Assembly (NCBI GenBank): GCA_003175865.1
Contig: PSRF01000429.1
Span: 1 to 8,194, forward strand
DNA: 8,194 nt
Reading direction: 5' to 3'
Origin: Blastocatellia bacterium
GTDB taxonomy: Bacteria > Acidobacteriota > Blastocatellia > Pyrinomonadales > Pyrinomonadaceae
Below, piece after piece: positions 1-6,205 of this stretch (position 1 is its first letter; each line of letters begins with the position of its first letter). The notes below the pieces were generated by a model that saw only the letters and a program-made list of their open reading frames with translations, ran no database searches and was not told the origin of the DNA. Position numbers and translations under genes: made by a program.

Positions 1-2612
1 TATTTTTCATCCAGATTAGCAACGACATCAGTTACATCGCGCCCTTGGTCGTCAAATGCGTGCGCGATCTTGTGTGGTGTTTCAACCGTTGTGATCGCCA
101 GCTTTGCAGGTGGAATGACAAACCTCTCGTCGACAAAGATGTCTGTGCCAACTGGATGATCAACGACCATCAAACCAAGTTGGTCATAGTAATATGTTTC
201 CCAAAGCTCGGCGGTAATTCGTAAATCGTAATAGCCGTCTCTCGGTACAAGTTGATCACCGCGTATCTTGTACCACTCCTCTGTTGCTTCGACTCTCGCG
301 GTACCGAGCGTGTTGATCCGCAATCCGATAGCTGAGCTCCATGGCACTGTGTCCTTTACAAACGCCATTTCCTTTCCGTTGTAAGCAAACAGGAAAGGGC
401 ACGACCCCTTCAAACGCTGCTCCGCCAGGATTGCTTGATCTGCTTTGGTTTCAAACTCTGCGCGAACAGCTCCATTGGGCCAAACGATGCGAACGACGTC
501 TGCGCCAGTTTGTTCACCAAGACCAAAATGAACAATTGGTCCAGTGACTAGCTGTTTTTGCAGCAACTGACCGGCACGCACTTCCATTTCACCGCCAACA
601 CCGAAACTGTTGATGCGCTGATCGCCGACGGCCTTTGCAGCACGTGGACGAATGACTTGCCAGTGATAGTTCTTTGTCCCGTGATTAACCTTTTCCAAAG
701 GTTCGCCGTTTTGAGACAGGGCGAGCAGATCAATTCTGCCGTCGCCCGTGACATCCGCAGCACTCATAACGACGTCGGATCCAATATTGCTAGATAGCGA
801 ATTGAATTTCTTGTCTTTATCGCTCAACCAGATATACGCACCAGAGATTTGCGGATTGGCTGTGTCACCGTCTCTGGTGATGAGTAGATCGTTCGCGCCG
901 TTGTTGTCGAGATCGAGTGCTAAGAGATTGAGGTGTTTGTCCCCGAATTTCGAAATGTCACTGAGCGAAGCGATCGTAGCAACATCCCACGTTTGTGCAT
1001 CCTTGTCGGAGATGCGGATGATTGCGCCGTCATCCTGCAGGGCCAGTAAATCCAATATGCCATCTTGATTCACATCGGCGGCAGCGATTGCGCGAACAGT
1101 TGCTAATTGCGATGGAAGTGATCGCTCGCGAAATTGCCCGTTTCGCTCGTTGGAGAAAAGATGCAAGTGATGTCCCGTCGCACCAGCTGCAGCATTATCG
1201 ATTATGGCCGCATCGGGATCGCCATCTTCATCAAAATCCGCCCACACAAATGCGCTCAATCCTGACACGCCAGCAAATGGATGCAGCTCAGCAAAACTTC
1301 CGTCGCCGTTGTTTCGCAGCACAGTTGGTGGCTGGCCTTGATTGCTCAGCACAATGTCGAGATCACCATCAGCATCGATGTCTGCCGCCCAGCTACCCTC
1401 GTAAGATCCACTCAACGTTGTCGGAGGAAGTTTCGTTTCAGCCGTGACGTCAGTGAACTTTCCCTTGTCGCCCTGCTTAAGAAGTTTCAAACCGCCTGCA
1501 CCTGCGAGGACGAGGTCAGTCTTGAAGTCGTAATTAAAGTCGAGTGGTGTAATGCTTCGTGAACTCAATTGGCCATCGCCTGATCCACCAGGAAACGCAT
1601 ATTTATCATTGCCGATCGCCAACTCATGTTGATTCGCAACAACAATCGTCGGGGTGCCTTCGCCGTTAAGCGACAGCGCTCCAATCCAGTTCCACTTGCC
1701 AGTAGCAATATTCGAAACTGGTTGCTGGTCAAAGCTGATCGCACTATCAGCAGGCGCAGGTTCGAACGCAGGTGACTCAAGCTTAAGTAAAGACGTAAAC
1801 GGTTGGGCCTCTTCGCCAGGCGGTGGTTTGATCTCCGCGAGGTCTCGACGATATTCGGGAACGCGAACAAGTACGTTGCGCAGAAACGCGACACGCACCG
1901 CTGCCGCAGATGGATCTGATCCGCTGGCGGCGGTTTGTACAGTCGTCAATTGTTGCTGGACCTCAGGGGGCCAGCTAGCCGATTGTGCGCTGAGCTTATT
2001 AACGGCGTTGTTTAGGGTTTGTGAGTCGCCCCGCTTCGCAGCAACGCGTGCAACTTCGACGATTACAGCGAGGTTGTTCGGCTGTGCTGCCAGGAGTTTG
2101 TTCAGTAGAGTTTGAAGTTCACTCAGGCTGGCTTCATTGTTTAGTCGCTCGGTTTCTTCGGCGAGCTGATACGTTGCAAACAGATTTTTCGGATTGAGGT
2201 CGACAGCTTTTTTCAACGCTGCCATTGCGAGTTCAGAACGACCACGCCCACTCTCCAGTAAGCCAATCAGGTATTGAATCTGATCGTTTTCGGGTGCAAG
2301 TGAACGTGCATGCTCGAGTCGCTCCGATGCCTGATCGAAGTTGCGCTGGCGCAACGCGAGAACTCCCCAGTTGCCCCAACCAGCCGGCTCTGCGGGAACA
2401 ATTTGCGTTAAAGCTGAGAGCTCTGCGTCAGCACGAACATCGTCACCGACCTGGAGCGCTGCCAGACCAACGTAGAAGGCTTTAATGGCGTCCTTGTATT
2501 CCTTCGAGTCTTTTTGAGGAAGGCTTTCTCGACGACATGACAAATTTGAAAGCGCGAGTAATGCAGCAAACACAATAACAGCCTGTTTTTTTTGAAGGGT
2601 GTTTGGACGCAT
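1..2612 (-). CDS. Secreted TPR + FG-GAP/VCBS + ASPIC/UnbV (CRTAC1-like) protein, 3' end cut by window edge
   Basis: An uninterrupted minus-strand frame gives 870 complete codons and runs off the left edge, so the C-terminus is missing. Residues 1-26 are a signal sequence: a basic n-region, a hydrophobic stretch at about 11-21, and Cys26 preceded by N-L-S. That would be an imperfect lipobox, so a lipoprotein is possible but not certain. Residues about 35-155 look like degenerate TPR helices, followed by further helices to about 260. Six acidic FG-GAP/VCBS loops follow, starting near D358 (degenerate), D411, D459, D513, D567 and D620; DIDADGDLD and DFDEDGDPD are good calcium-type loops. The ASPIC/UnbV domain covers about 667-715 (INSFGVGG, HFGLG, WPNG). 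At least 155 more residues follow, including Cys738 in CPFLFAYNG. The family is CRTAC1-like: exported beta-propeller proteins of mostly unknown role. ATG at 2612 is chosen because it gives the signal peptide; no clear Shine-Dalgarno is seen. Confidence 0.9.
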   Translation of the reverse strand, partial: MRPNTLQKKQAVIVFAALLALSNLSCRRESLPQKDSKEYKDAIKAFYVGLAALQVGDDVRADAELSALTQIVPAEPAGWGNWGVLALRQRNFDQASERLEHARSLAPENDQIQYLIGLLESGRGRSELAMAALKKAVDLNPKNLFATYQLAEETERLNNEASLSELQTLLNKLLAAQPNNLAVIVEVARVAAKRGDSQTLNNAVNKLSAQSASWPPEVQQQLTTVQTAASGSDPSAAAVRVAFLRNVLVRVPEYRRDLAEIKPPPGEEAQPFTSLLKLESPAFEPAPADSAISFDQQPVSNIATGKWNWIGALSLNGEGTPTIVVANQHELAIGNDKYAFPGGSGDGQLSSRSITPLDFNYDFKTDLVLAGAGGLKLLKQGDKGKFTDVTAETKLPPTTLSGSYEGSWAADIDADGDLDIVLSNQGQPPTVLRNNGDGSFAELHPFAGVSGLSAFVWADFDEDGDPDAAIIDNAAAGATGHHLHLFSNERNGQFRERSLPSQLATVRAIAAADVNQDGILDLLALQDDGAIIRISDKDAQTWDVATIASLSDISKFGDKHLNLLALDLDNNGANDLLITRDGDTANPQISGAYIWLSDKDKKFNSLSSNIGSDVVMSAADVTGDGRIDLLALSQNGEPLEKVNHGTKNYHWQVIRPRAAKAVGDQRINSFGVGGEMEVRAGQLLQKQLVTGPIVHFGLGEQTGADVVRIVWPNGAVRAEFETKADQAILAEQRLKGSCPFLFAYNGKEMAFVKDTVPWSSAIGLRINTLGTARVEATEEWYKIRGDQLVPRDGYYDLRITAELWETYYYDQLGLMVVDHPVGTDIFVDERFVIPPAKLAITTVETPHKIAHAFDDQGRDVTDVVANLDEK

Positions 2613-2889
2613 CAGGAATGGCGACTCTCTGGCGAGCCGACAGAAGGACTGAACAACTACACGCAGTATCTGTGTGCGCGACAAGATAACATAGGACGTG
2701 ACGAGCGAGAGTAGAACTTCGGGTTGACCTTCAACTCCAACTAAAGGTTGATTGCATCGGATGCGTTTAAAGTTCAAACTTCAGGTGCAACGAATGACAT
2801 TGGTGATGCAGTCAACCACCTCGCGGTCGTGGGTGGCCCACTTCTGTGAACGTCCATACATTTCCTACACGCAGCAACGGAGAAACGAC
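2613..2889. other. Divergent intergenic region (promoters presumed, none convincing)
   Basis: About 277 bases separate the minus-strand CRTAC1-like gene from the small plus-strand coiled-coil gene, so both promoters should lie here. On the plus strand a TTGACC at 2724-2729 resembles a -35 box, but the sequence 17 bases later (GTTGAT, 2747-2752) is a poor -10. No convincing box pair was found on the minus strand. The frame of the small gene stays open upstream to a TTG at 2752, but that extension has biased, repeat-free composition and is not taken as coding. No RNA gene or palindromic operator was recognised. Confidence 0.4.
2879..2882 (+). promoter_or_regulatory. Ribosome binding site deciding the start at 2890
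   Basis: GGAG at 2879-2882 lies seven bases before the ATG at 2890. It supports that ATG over the upstream TTG at 2752 in the same frame, and the repeat pattern of the protein begins five residues after this ATG. Confidence 0.6.
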
Positions 2890-3114
2890 ATGTCTAGCGA
2901 CGAGATAATTGCAAACCAGCGTACGATCATAGCCAACCAGGAAAAGATTCAGGCAAATCAGGACAAACTCGATCGGATAGCGGCGAACCAGGAAACAATC
3001 ATTCGCAACCAGGATGCGATTCTGGCAAATCAACGGAAGTTAGATGTTGTGGTTGACAATCAGCGGCGAATACTCGCAAATCAAGAAGCAATTCTGTCGC
3101 ACATGGTGAAGTAG
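2890..3114 (+). CDS. Small 74-residue coiled-coil protein with regular I-x-x-N-Q heptads
   Basis: The protein has no signal peptide, membrane segment or cysteine, so it is probably cytoplasmic. After MSSDE, residues 6-74 are three 24-residue units (6-29, 30-53, 54-74 with the last shortened), each of three heptads of the type I-x-A-N-Q-x-x followed by a three-residue insert LDR or LDV. In heptad register, a positions are I6, I13, I20, L27, I30, I37, I44, L51, V54, I61 and I68, all aliphatic. The d positions are N9, N16, N23, N33, N40, N47, N57 and N64. The three-residue insert is a stammer. This predicts a continuous helix forming a parallel oligomer with polar Asn layers. No function is known to me; similar short ANQ-rich hypothetical proteins seem familiar from other genomes, but only from memory. 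It precedes the ABC importer on the same strand, with an inverted repeat between them, so co-transcription is open. The codons vary between units, which argues for selection on the protein and against recent DNA duplication. Confidence 0.8.
   Translation: MSSDEIIANQRTIIANQEKIQANQDKLDRIAANQETIIRNQDAILANQRKLDVVVDNQRRILANQEAILSHMVK
2905..3111 (+). repeat. Three in-frame 72-base (24-codon) repeat units inside the coiled-coil gene
   Basis: Units span 2905-2976, 2977-3048 and 3049-3111 (last one 21 codons). Asn-Gln pairs occur at residues 9, 16, 23, 33, 40, 47, 57 and 64, giving spacings of 7, 7, 10, 7, 7, 10, 7. At the DNA level the units have diverged (AACCAG, AATCAG, AATCAA and AACCAA-type synonyms mix), so the repeat is clearer in protein than in DNA. 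Confidence 0.85.
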
Positions 3115-3143
3115 GTTCGAAGGCTGAAGAATCAATCTGGCTA

Positions 3144-3257
3144 AAATTGCAGTTGGGAAGGGGCTTGCCCCCGCCTCAATAGAATGAACGATCAATCAAA
3201 TCTTGAACATGGCTGCTAGTTAGGGCGGGGGCAAGCCACCCTTCCTTACTGCAATTT
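3144..3257. repeat. Imperfect inverted repeat (REP/MITE-like) upstream of the ABC permease
   Basis: The left arm is 3144-3175 and the right arm 3224-3257, of 32 and 34 bases, enclosing 48 bases. Both arms read AAATTGCAGT, then a GGAAG core, then CTTGCCCCCGCC when oriented the same way. They differ by two mismatches and a two-base indel. The outer end lies 15 bases before the permease GTG. No T-run follows, so it is not a standard rho-independent terminator, although the folded transcript could still affect read-through from the small upstream gene. It carries no transposase. Dispersed copies elsewhere in the genome are expected if it is a mobile or REP-type element. Confidence 0.75.
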
Positions 3258-3272
3258 GTTTACAGTTGAGTC

Positions 3273-4046
3273 GTGAACCCAAAGCGCTTTTCTTCAACTG
3301 ACATTGTTTTGCCATCATTAGTCTTGCTAATTGCGCTACTGATCTGGACTGTACTGTCTCTCCTCAAAGTGTTTCCCGATTCCGTCTTCCCGTCACCACT
3401 GGCCGTCGCGAAAGGATTTGTTGAAGAGGTACGTAATGGCAGACTCGTTGAGGATGTCGTTGCCTCGCTGTTCAGAGTAACTACTGGTTTCGCACTTGCC
3501 GTCTTCACAGGAATTCCTGCCGGACTTTGGTTGGGCCATCATGCTCGAGCGCGGACTGCATTTCTTCCGCTCATAAATTTTTTCCGCAACCTGTCGCCAC
3601 TAGCCTGGATTCCGTTCGCGATCATGTGGTTTGGTATCGGCGACTTGCCCACAGTGTTTTTGATCTTTATGTCGTCGTTCTTTCCACTTGTACTGGCGAC
3701 CATTGCAGCCGTTGCCAATATCCCGTCGGTCTATTTTCGAATCGCCAACGACTACAACTTTGGAAATGTCGAAACACTGACGCATGTCACCTTGCCTGCA
3801 ATTGCGCCTCAGGTGATCACTTCTTTGCGAGTGACAGCTGGCGTGGCATGGCTGGTGGTCGTTGCTGCTGAAATGATCTCTGGTCGTGCAGGTTTGGGCT
3901 TTGCAGTTTGGGATGCGCGTAACGGTCTGCGGATGGACCTGCTTGTTTCTAGCATGGTGATGATTGGTCTAATCGGAATTGTGATTGATCGAATACTCTT
4001 GCAGTTGACTAAGATTCCGAGTGTCAGGTGGGGTTATGAACGATAA
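3273..4046 (+). CDS. ABC importer permease, nitrate/sulfonate/taurine (SsuC/TauC/NrtB) class
   Basis: This 257-residue inner-membrane subunit would form the channel as a homodimer with the ATPase encoded next. Hydrophobic segments are visible at about 11-33, 69-88, 110-150 (two segments with a short break), 186-203 and 223-245. The cytoplasmic EAA-type loop is at about 158-181 and ends in VTLPAIAP, and GVAWLVVVAAEM at 190-201 is typical of the SsuC/TauC/NrtB group. Length is normal for the family. The start is GTG at 3273: an in-frame TGA at 3267-3269 excludes anything further upstream, and the first membrane segment begins only ten residues in. The Shine-Dalgarno is weak. The 3' end overlaps the ATPase start, indicating coupled translation. 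The substrate cannot be read from this subunit. Confidence 0.9.
   Translation: MNPKRFSSTDIVLPSLVLLIALLIWTVLSLLKVFPDSVFPSPLAVAKGFVEEVRNGRLVEDVVASLFRVTTGFALAVFTGIPAGLWLGHHARARTAFLPLINFFRNLSPLAWIPFAIMWFGIGDLPTVFLIFMSSFFPLVLATIAAVANIPSVYFRIANDYNFGNVETLTHVTLPAIAPQVITSLRVTAGVAWLVVVAAEMISGRAGLGFAVWDARNGLRMDLLVSSMVMIGLIGIVIDRILLQLTKIPSVRWGYER
4026..4033 (+). promoter_or_regulatory. Ribosome binding site favouring ATG 4036 for the ATPase
   Basis: AGGTGGGG at 4026-4033, inside the end of the permease gene, is correctly placed for ATG at 4036 and lies downstream of the alternative in-frame GTG at 4021. This makes 4036 the better start. Confidence 0.55.
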
Positions 4047-4779
4047 GCCACTGCGCGTCGAAGACGTCTCGTTAAGTCTTGGCGCAACAGTAGTATTTCA
4101 ACACCTGTCACTGTCGATAGGACGCGGCGAGTTTGTTGCGGTTGTTGGACCATCAGGTTGTGGCAAGACGACGTTGCTCAACCTACTATCGCGATTTATC
4201 AAACCTACGGCCGGGAAAGTGGAATGCAACGGTCGTGTGCGGATGGTGTACCAGCACGACAGTTTGTTTCCCTGGCAAACCGTTAGTGAAAACATCTCGC
4301 TTGGTCTGCGACATTTGAAAGATCCTTCTGAAAAGCGTCGCCACTTAGACGCGATGCTGCGATTGATCAAGCTCGAAAACTTCGCTGATCATTATCCGCA
4401 TCAACTTTCCGGTGGCATGCGTCAACGAGTGGAACTTGCTCGTGCGCTGATTGGTGATACCGATATCCTACTCTTGGATGAGCCGTTTTCGTCGCTTGAT
4501 TACTTGACGCGAATACGAATGCGGAACGAGTTGGCGCGCATGCTGGATCAAATGCCTCGCACGGTTGTATTGGTCACACACGACATAGAAGAAGCGGCAC
4601 AACTTGCCGATCGAATAGTTGTCTTGACGGATCGTCCGGCGCGTGTTTGTTCGCAGTTTCAAATTGAGTTGCCAAGGCCTCGTGAGTTGACTCATCCGAG
4701 GGTCGTTGAGACGGTGCATGAAATCCTAACCGATCTAGGCTTGGAGCATACGGGTTGGCAGCAAGTTGTCGCGAGATAG
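4036..4779 (+). CDS. ABC importer ATP-binding subunit, nitrate/sulfonate/taurine (SsuB/TauB) class
   Basis: This 247-residue cytoplasmic ATPase energises the importer. All nucleotide-binding motifs are present: Walker A GPSGCGKT at 38-45, Q-loop Gln73 in VYQHDSLFPW, signature LSGGM at 124-128, Walker B ILLLDEP at 144-150, D-loop SSLD at 152-155 and switch His182 in VTHD. The LFPW after the Q-loop and the LTDRPAR segment near the C-terminal side are usual in the SsuB/TauB/NrtD group. No regulatory C-terminal domain or fused binding domain is present, unlike NrtC. ATG 4036 overlaps the permease gene by 11 bases; GTG 4021 would add five residues (MSGGV) and is less likely. Confidence 0.93.
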   Translation: MNDKPLRVEDVSLSLGATVVFQHLSLSIGRGEFVAVVGPSGCGKTTLLNLLSRFIKPTAGKVECNGRVRMVYQHDSLFPWQTVSENISLGLRHLKDPSEKRRHLDAMLRLIKLENFADHYPHQLSGGMRQRVELARALIGDTDILLLDEPFSSLDYLTRIRMRNELARMLDQMPRTVVLVTHDIEEAAQLADRIVVLTDRPARVCSQFQIELPRPRELTHPRVVETVHEILTDLGLEHTGWQQVVAR

Positions 4780-4787
4780 TGAAGTAT

Positions 4788-4885
4788 CCTCTGCGTGACT
4801 CAGCGATATCTGCGGCTCTGCGGTTTGGGTCGTAAGCTCAGGATTCAACCGCAGAGTTGCAGAGAGACGCAGAGTTTCGCAGAGA
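4788..4885. repeat. GCAGAG-rich imperfect inverted repeat between ATPase and binding-protein genes
   Basis: The left arm, about 4788-4825, reads as the reverse complement of the right arm, about 4847-4885, with several mismatches and one indel; the best-matched part is AACCGCAGAG at 4847-4856. The right arm contains four GCAGAG words starting at 4851, 4859, 4869 and 4879. From memory, ACCGCAGAG-type repeats occur in intergenic DNA of diverse environmental bacteria; that is not checked here. Its position inside the presumed transcription unit means it would be transcribed as a hairpin. Confidence 0.7.
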
Positions 4886-4900
4886 GTGTCATGATCTCTT

Positions 4901-4908
4901 AGGAGGGG
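4901..4908 (+). promoter_or_regulatory. Strong Shine-Dalgarno of the substrate-binding protein
   Basis: AGGAGGGG at 4901-4908 lies four bases before ATG 4913 and is the strongest ribosome binding site in the window. It fixes this start and suggests high translation of the binding protein relative to the permease. Confidence 0.75.
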
Positions 4909-4912
4909 TTAC

Positions 4913-5944
4913 ATGTTTCGTTCTTCGGTTGTTCGCTGGTTGTTAGGACTGATACTAGTCATTGGAGTTCTGGCTGTAGTTCGCTTTAAACCCTGGCGGG
5001 TCGCAACTCACAACAACACCCAACAAGCGGCACGGGCGAGAGCGGAGCTCAAGGTTGGCTTCTTACCTGTCACCTGTCACCTGACTTGTCCTGTAACCGA
5101 CTACGCCACGCGCACAAGCACCATGACTCGATTCGAATCGCAGCGATTCACAGACTTTCCCACAGTTGTCGAATCAATCAAGAGCGGCCGCTTGGATGCG
5201 ACGTTTATGATTGCTCCGCTGGCGATGAAACTGCGGGAGCAAGGCGTGCCGGTAAAAATCTGTTACCTCGGCCATCGTGATGGATCGACTGTGATCGTGC
5301 GCAAAGACTTGCCGGCACAGAGTCTTCGCGATCTTCGTGGAATGACATTCGCGATTCCGAGCAAGTACAGCAATCAGTACTTGGTAATTCTAAAGTTGAT
5401 GGAAGATCAGGGTGTGAAGCCTGACGAGATCAAGTTTGTAGAGCTACCACCGCCTGACATGCCTGGAGCACTCGCCGCAAGAGCCATTGATGCCTATTTT
5501 GTTGGCGAGCCCCATGCTGCTAAGGCTGAGCTGGACGGTAGTGGTCGCGTTTTGTATCACGCAAAGGACATCTGGCCGCACTTCATCTCTTGTGTTTTGG
5601 TCGTTACGGAAAAATTGATTAAAGAGAAACCGGAGATCGTCAGAGATCTGGTGCGAGGTATCGCAGAGAGTGGTGAATGGGCAGAGACACATCGACTAGA
5701 GGCAGCAAAAGTGGTCTCTCCATACTTTCGTCAAGACGAAAAGGTTGTGCGATATGTGTTGACGCAGCCGCCGGATCGCGTGAGTTATCGAATGTTGACG
5801 CCGACTGATGAAGACTTGCAGAAAATCTACGACATGGGCATCAAGGCAGGGATACTTGAAAAACCGATCAGCATGAAAGACTTGATTGATCGAGAATTCA
5901 TTCCGGCTGATATCAAACCTGCCAACATACAGGTTGGACAGTAG
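4913..5944 (+). CDS. ABC importer substrate-binding protein, NMT1/NrtA-like, with CHLTC motif
   Basis: This 343-residue periplasmic protein captures the substrate for the importer encoded upstream. Residues 9-23 are a hydrophobic segment after a short basic start. No lipobox is present, and a classical cleavage site is not obvious (ARA at 42-44 is rather far), so it may be either cleaved or membrane-tethered. The fold begins with LKVGFLPV at about 46-53. Family-like segments are SGRLDATFMIAPLAM (91-105), YLGHRDGS (118-125), LRDLRGMTFAIP (138-149), ELPPPDMPGAL (177-187) and FVGEPHAAKAE (196-206). These place it with NMT1-type nitrate/sulfonate/thiamine-precursor binders. An unusual feature is Cys55 and Cys59 with His56 (C-H-L-T-C) immediately after the first strand, where ligand contacts are common in this fold. 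Further cysteines are C117 and C227. The ligand is unknown; I recall relatives with the same motif, also of unassigned substrate. Confidence 0.88.
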   Translation: MFRSSVVRWLLGLILVIGVLAVVRFKPWRVATHNNTQQAARARAELKVGFLPVTCHLTCPVTDYATRTSTMTRFESQRFTDFPTVVESIKSGRLDATFMIAPLAMKLREQGVPVKICYLGHRDGSTVIVRKDLPAQSLRDLRGMTFAIPSKYSNQYLVILKLMEDQGVKPDEIKFVELPPPDMPGALAARAIDAYFVGEPHAAKAELDGSGRVLYHAKDIWPHFISCVLVVTEKLIKEKPEIVRDLVRGIAESGEWAETHRLEAAKVVSPYFRQDEKVVRYVLTQPPDRVSYRMLTPTDEDLQKIYDMGIKAGILEKPISMKDLIDREFIPADIKPANIQVGQ

Positions 5945-5945
5945 T

Positions 5946-6031
5946 TGCTGGGAGCGCAAGCATCCTCGCCTGTGGTGAGATCACTGGACCATACAAGGAA
6001 AGGGCAGGTCATGACGCCGTCGTTCCCAGCA
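5946..6031. repeat. Short imperfect inverted repeat after the binding-protein gene
   Basis: TGCTGGGAGCG at 5946-5956 pairs with CGTTCCCAGCA at 6021-6031 with one mismatch, around a 64-base interior. It begins two bases after the binding-protein stop codon. No T-run follows, so a rho-independent terminator is not supported. It may be the remains of an intergenic repeat element, and the arms are short enough that chance is possible. Confidence 0.4.
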
Positions 6032-6052
6032 CCAAAGATGGCTTGGCCATGT

Positions 6053-6175
6053 TCCTTGCGGAATGCCTCCGGCTTTCCCGTCTCTAAGTCTTGGTCGCTG
6101 CGGCTGTGCCGAACAGGCAGAGAATAAGCTGGATTTAATTTAGTTGCTCGGAAAGCCTTAGGCATTCCGCAAGGA
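6053..6175. repeat. Imperfect inverted repeat upstream of the second CRTAC1-like gene
   Basis: The left arm 6053-6078 (TCCTTGCGGAATGCCT, then two unmatched bases, then GGCTTTCC) is the reverse complement of 6150-6175 apart from two central mismatches. The interior is 71 bases. A small perfect palindrome, TGCAGC-GCA-GCTGCA, follows at 6177-6191. Together these fill most of the 261-base gap, which otherwise shows no gene. The element resembles a small non-coding mobile repeat but has no visible target-site duplication. Confidence 0.7.
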
Positions 6176-6205
6176 CTGCAGCGCAGCTGCAAAAATACTT
6201 ACCTG

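Noticed and set aside
558..2485. Several plus-strand open frames of 80-150 codons across 558-2485
   Set aside because: They lie antisense to the continuous TPR/FG-GAP/ASPIC frame on the minus strand, show no domain character, and overlap one another in different frames.
2752..2889. N-terminal extension of the small coiled-coil gene to TTG 2752
   Set aside because: The extra 46 residues lack the repeat pattern, the start is a weak TTG, and a well-placed GGAG precedes ATG 2890.
2905..3111. Possible CRISPR or tandem DNA repeat array
   Set aside because: The regularity is at protein level in an open frame; the DNA units differ at many synonymous sites and there are no unique spacers.
3144..3257. 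Rho-independent terminator after the coiled-coil gene
   Set aside because: The arms are long and G/C-rich but the interior is 48 bases and no T-run follows on either strand.
3115..3272. TPP or other riboswitch ahead of the importer
   Set aside because: The region is occupied by the inverted repeat and no THI-box-like or other conserved riboswitch core was seen.
5065..5085. Three tandem ACCTGTC-like heptamers within the binding-protein gene
   Set aside because: Seven is not a multiple of three and the stretch encodes what appears to be a conserved family motif (PVTCHLTC), so the DNA repeat is probably chance.
5827..6192. Minus-strand open frame of 121 codons over the end of the binding-protein gene and the following gap
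   Set aside because: It is largely antisense to a clear coding region and made of inverted-repeat sequence; no ribosome binding site or recognisable domain.
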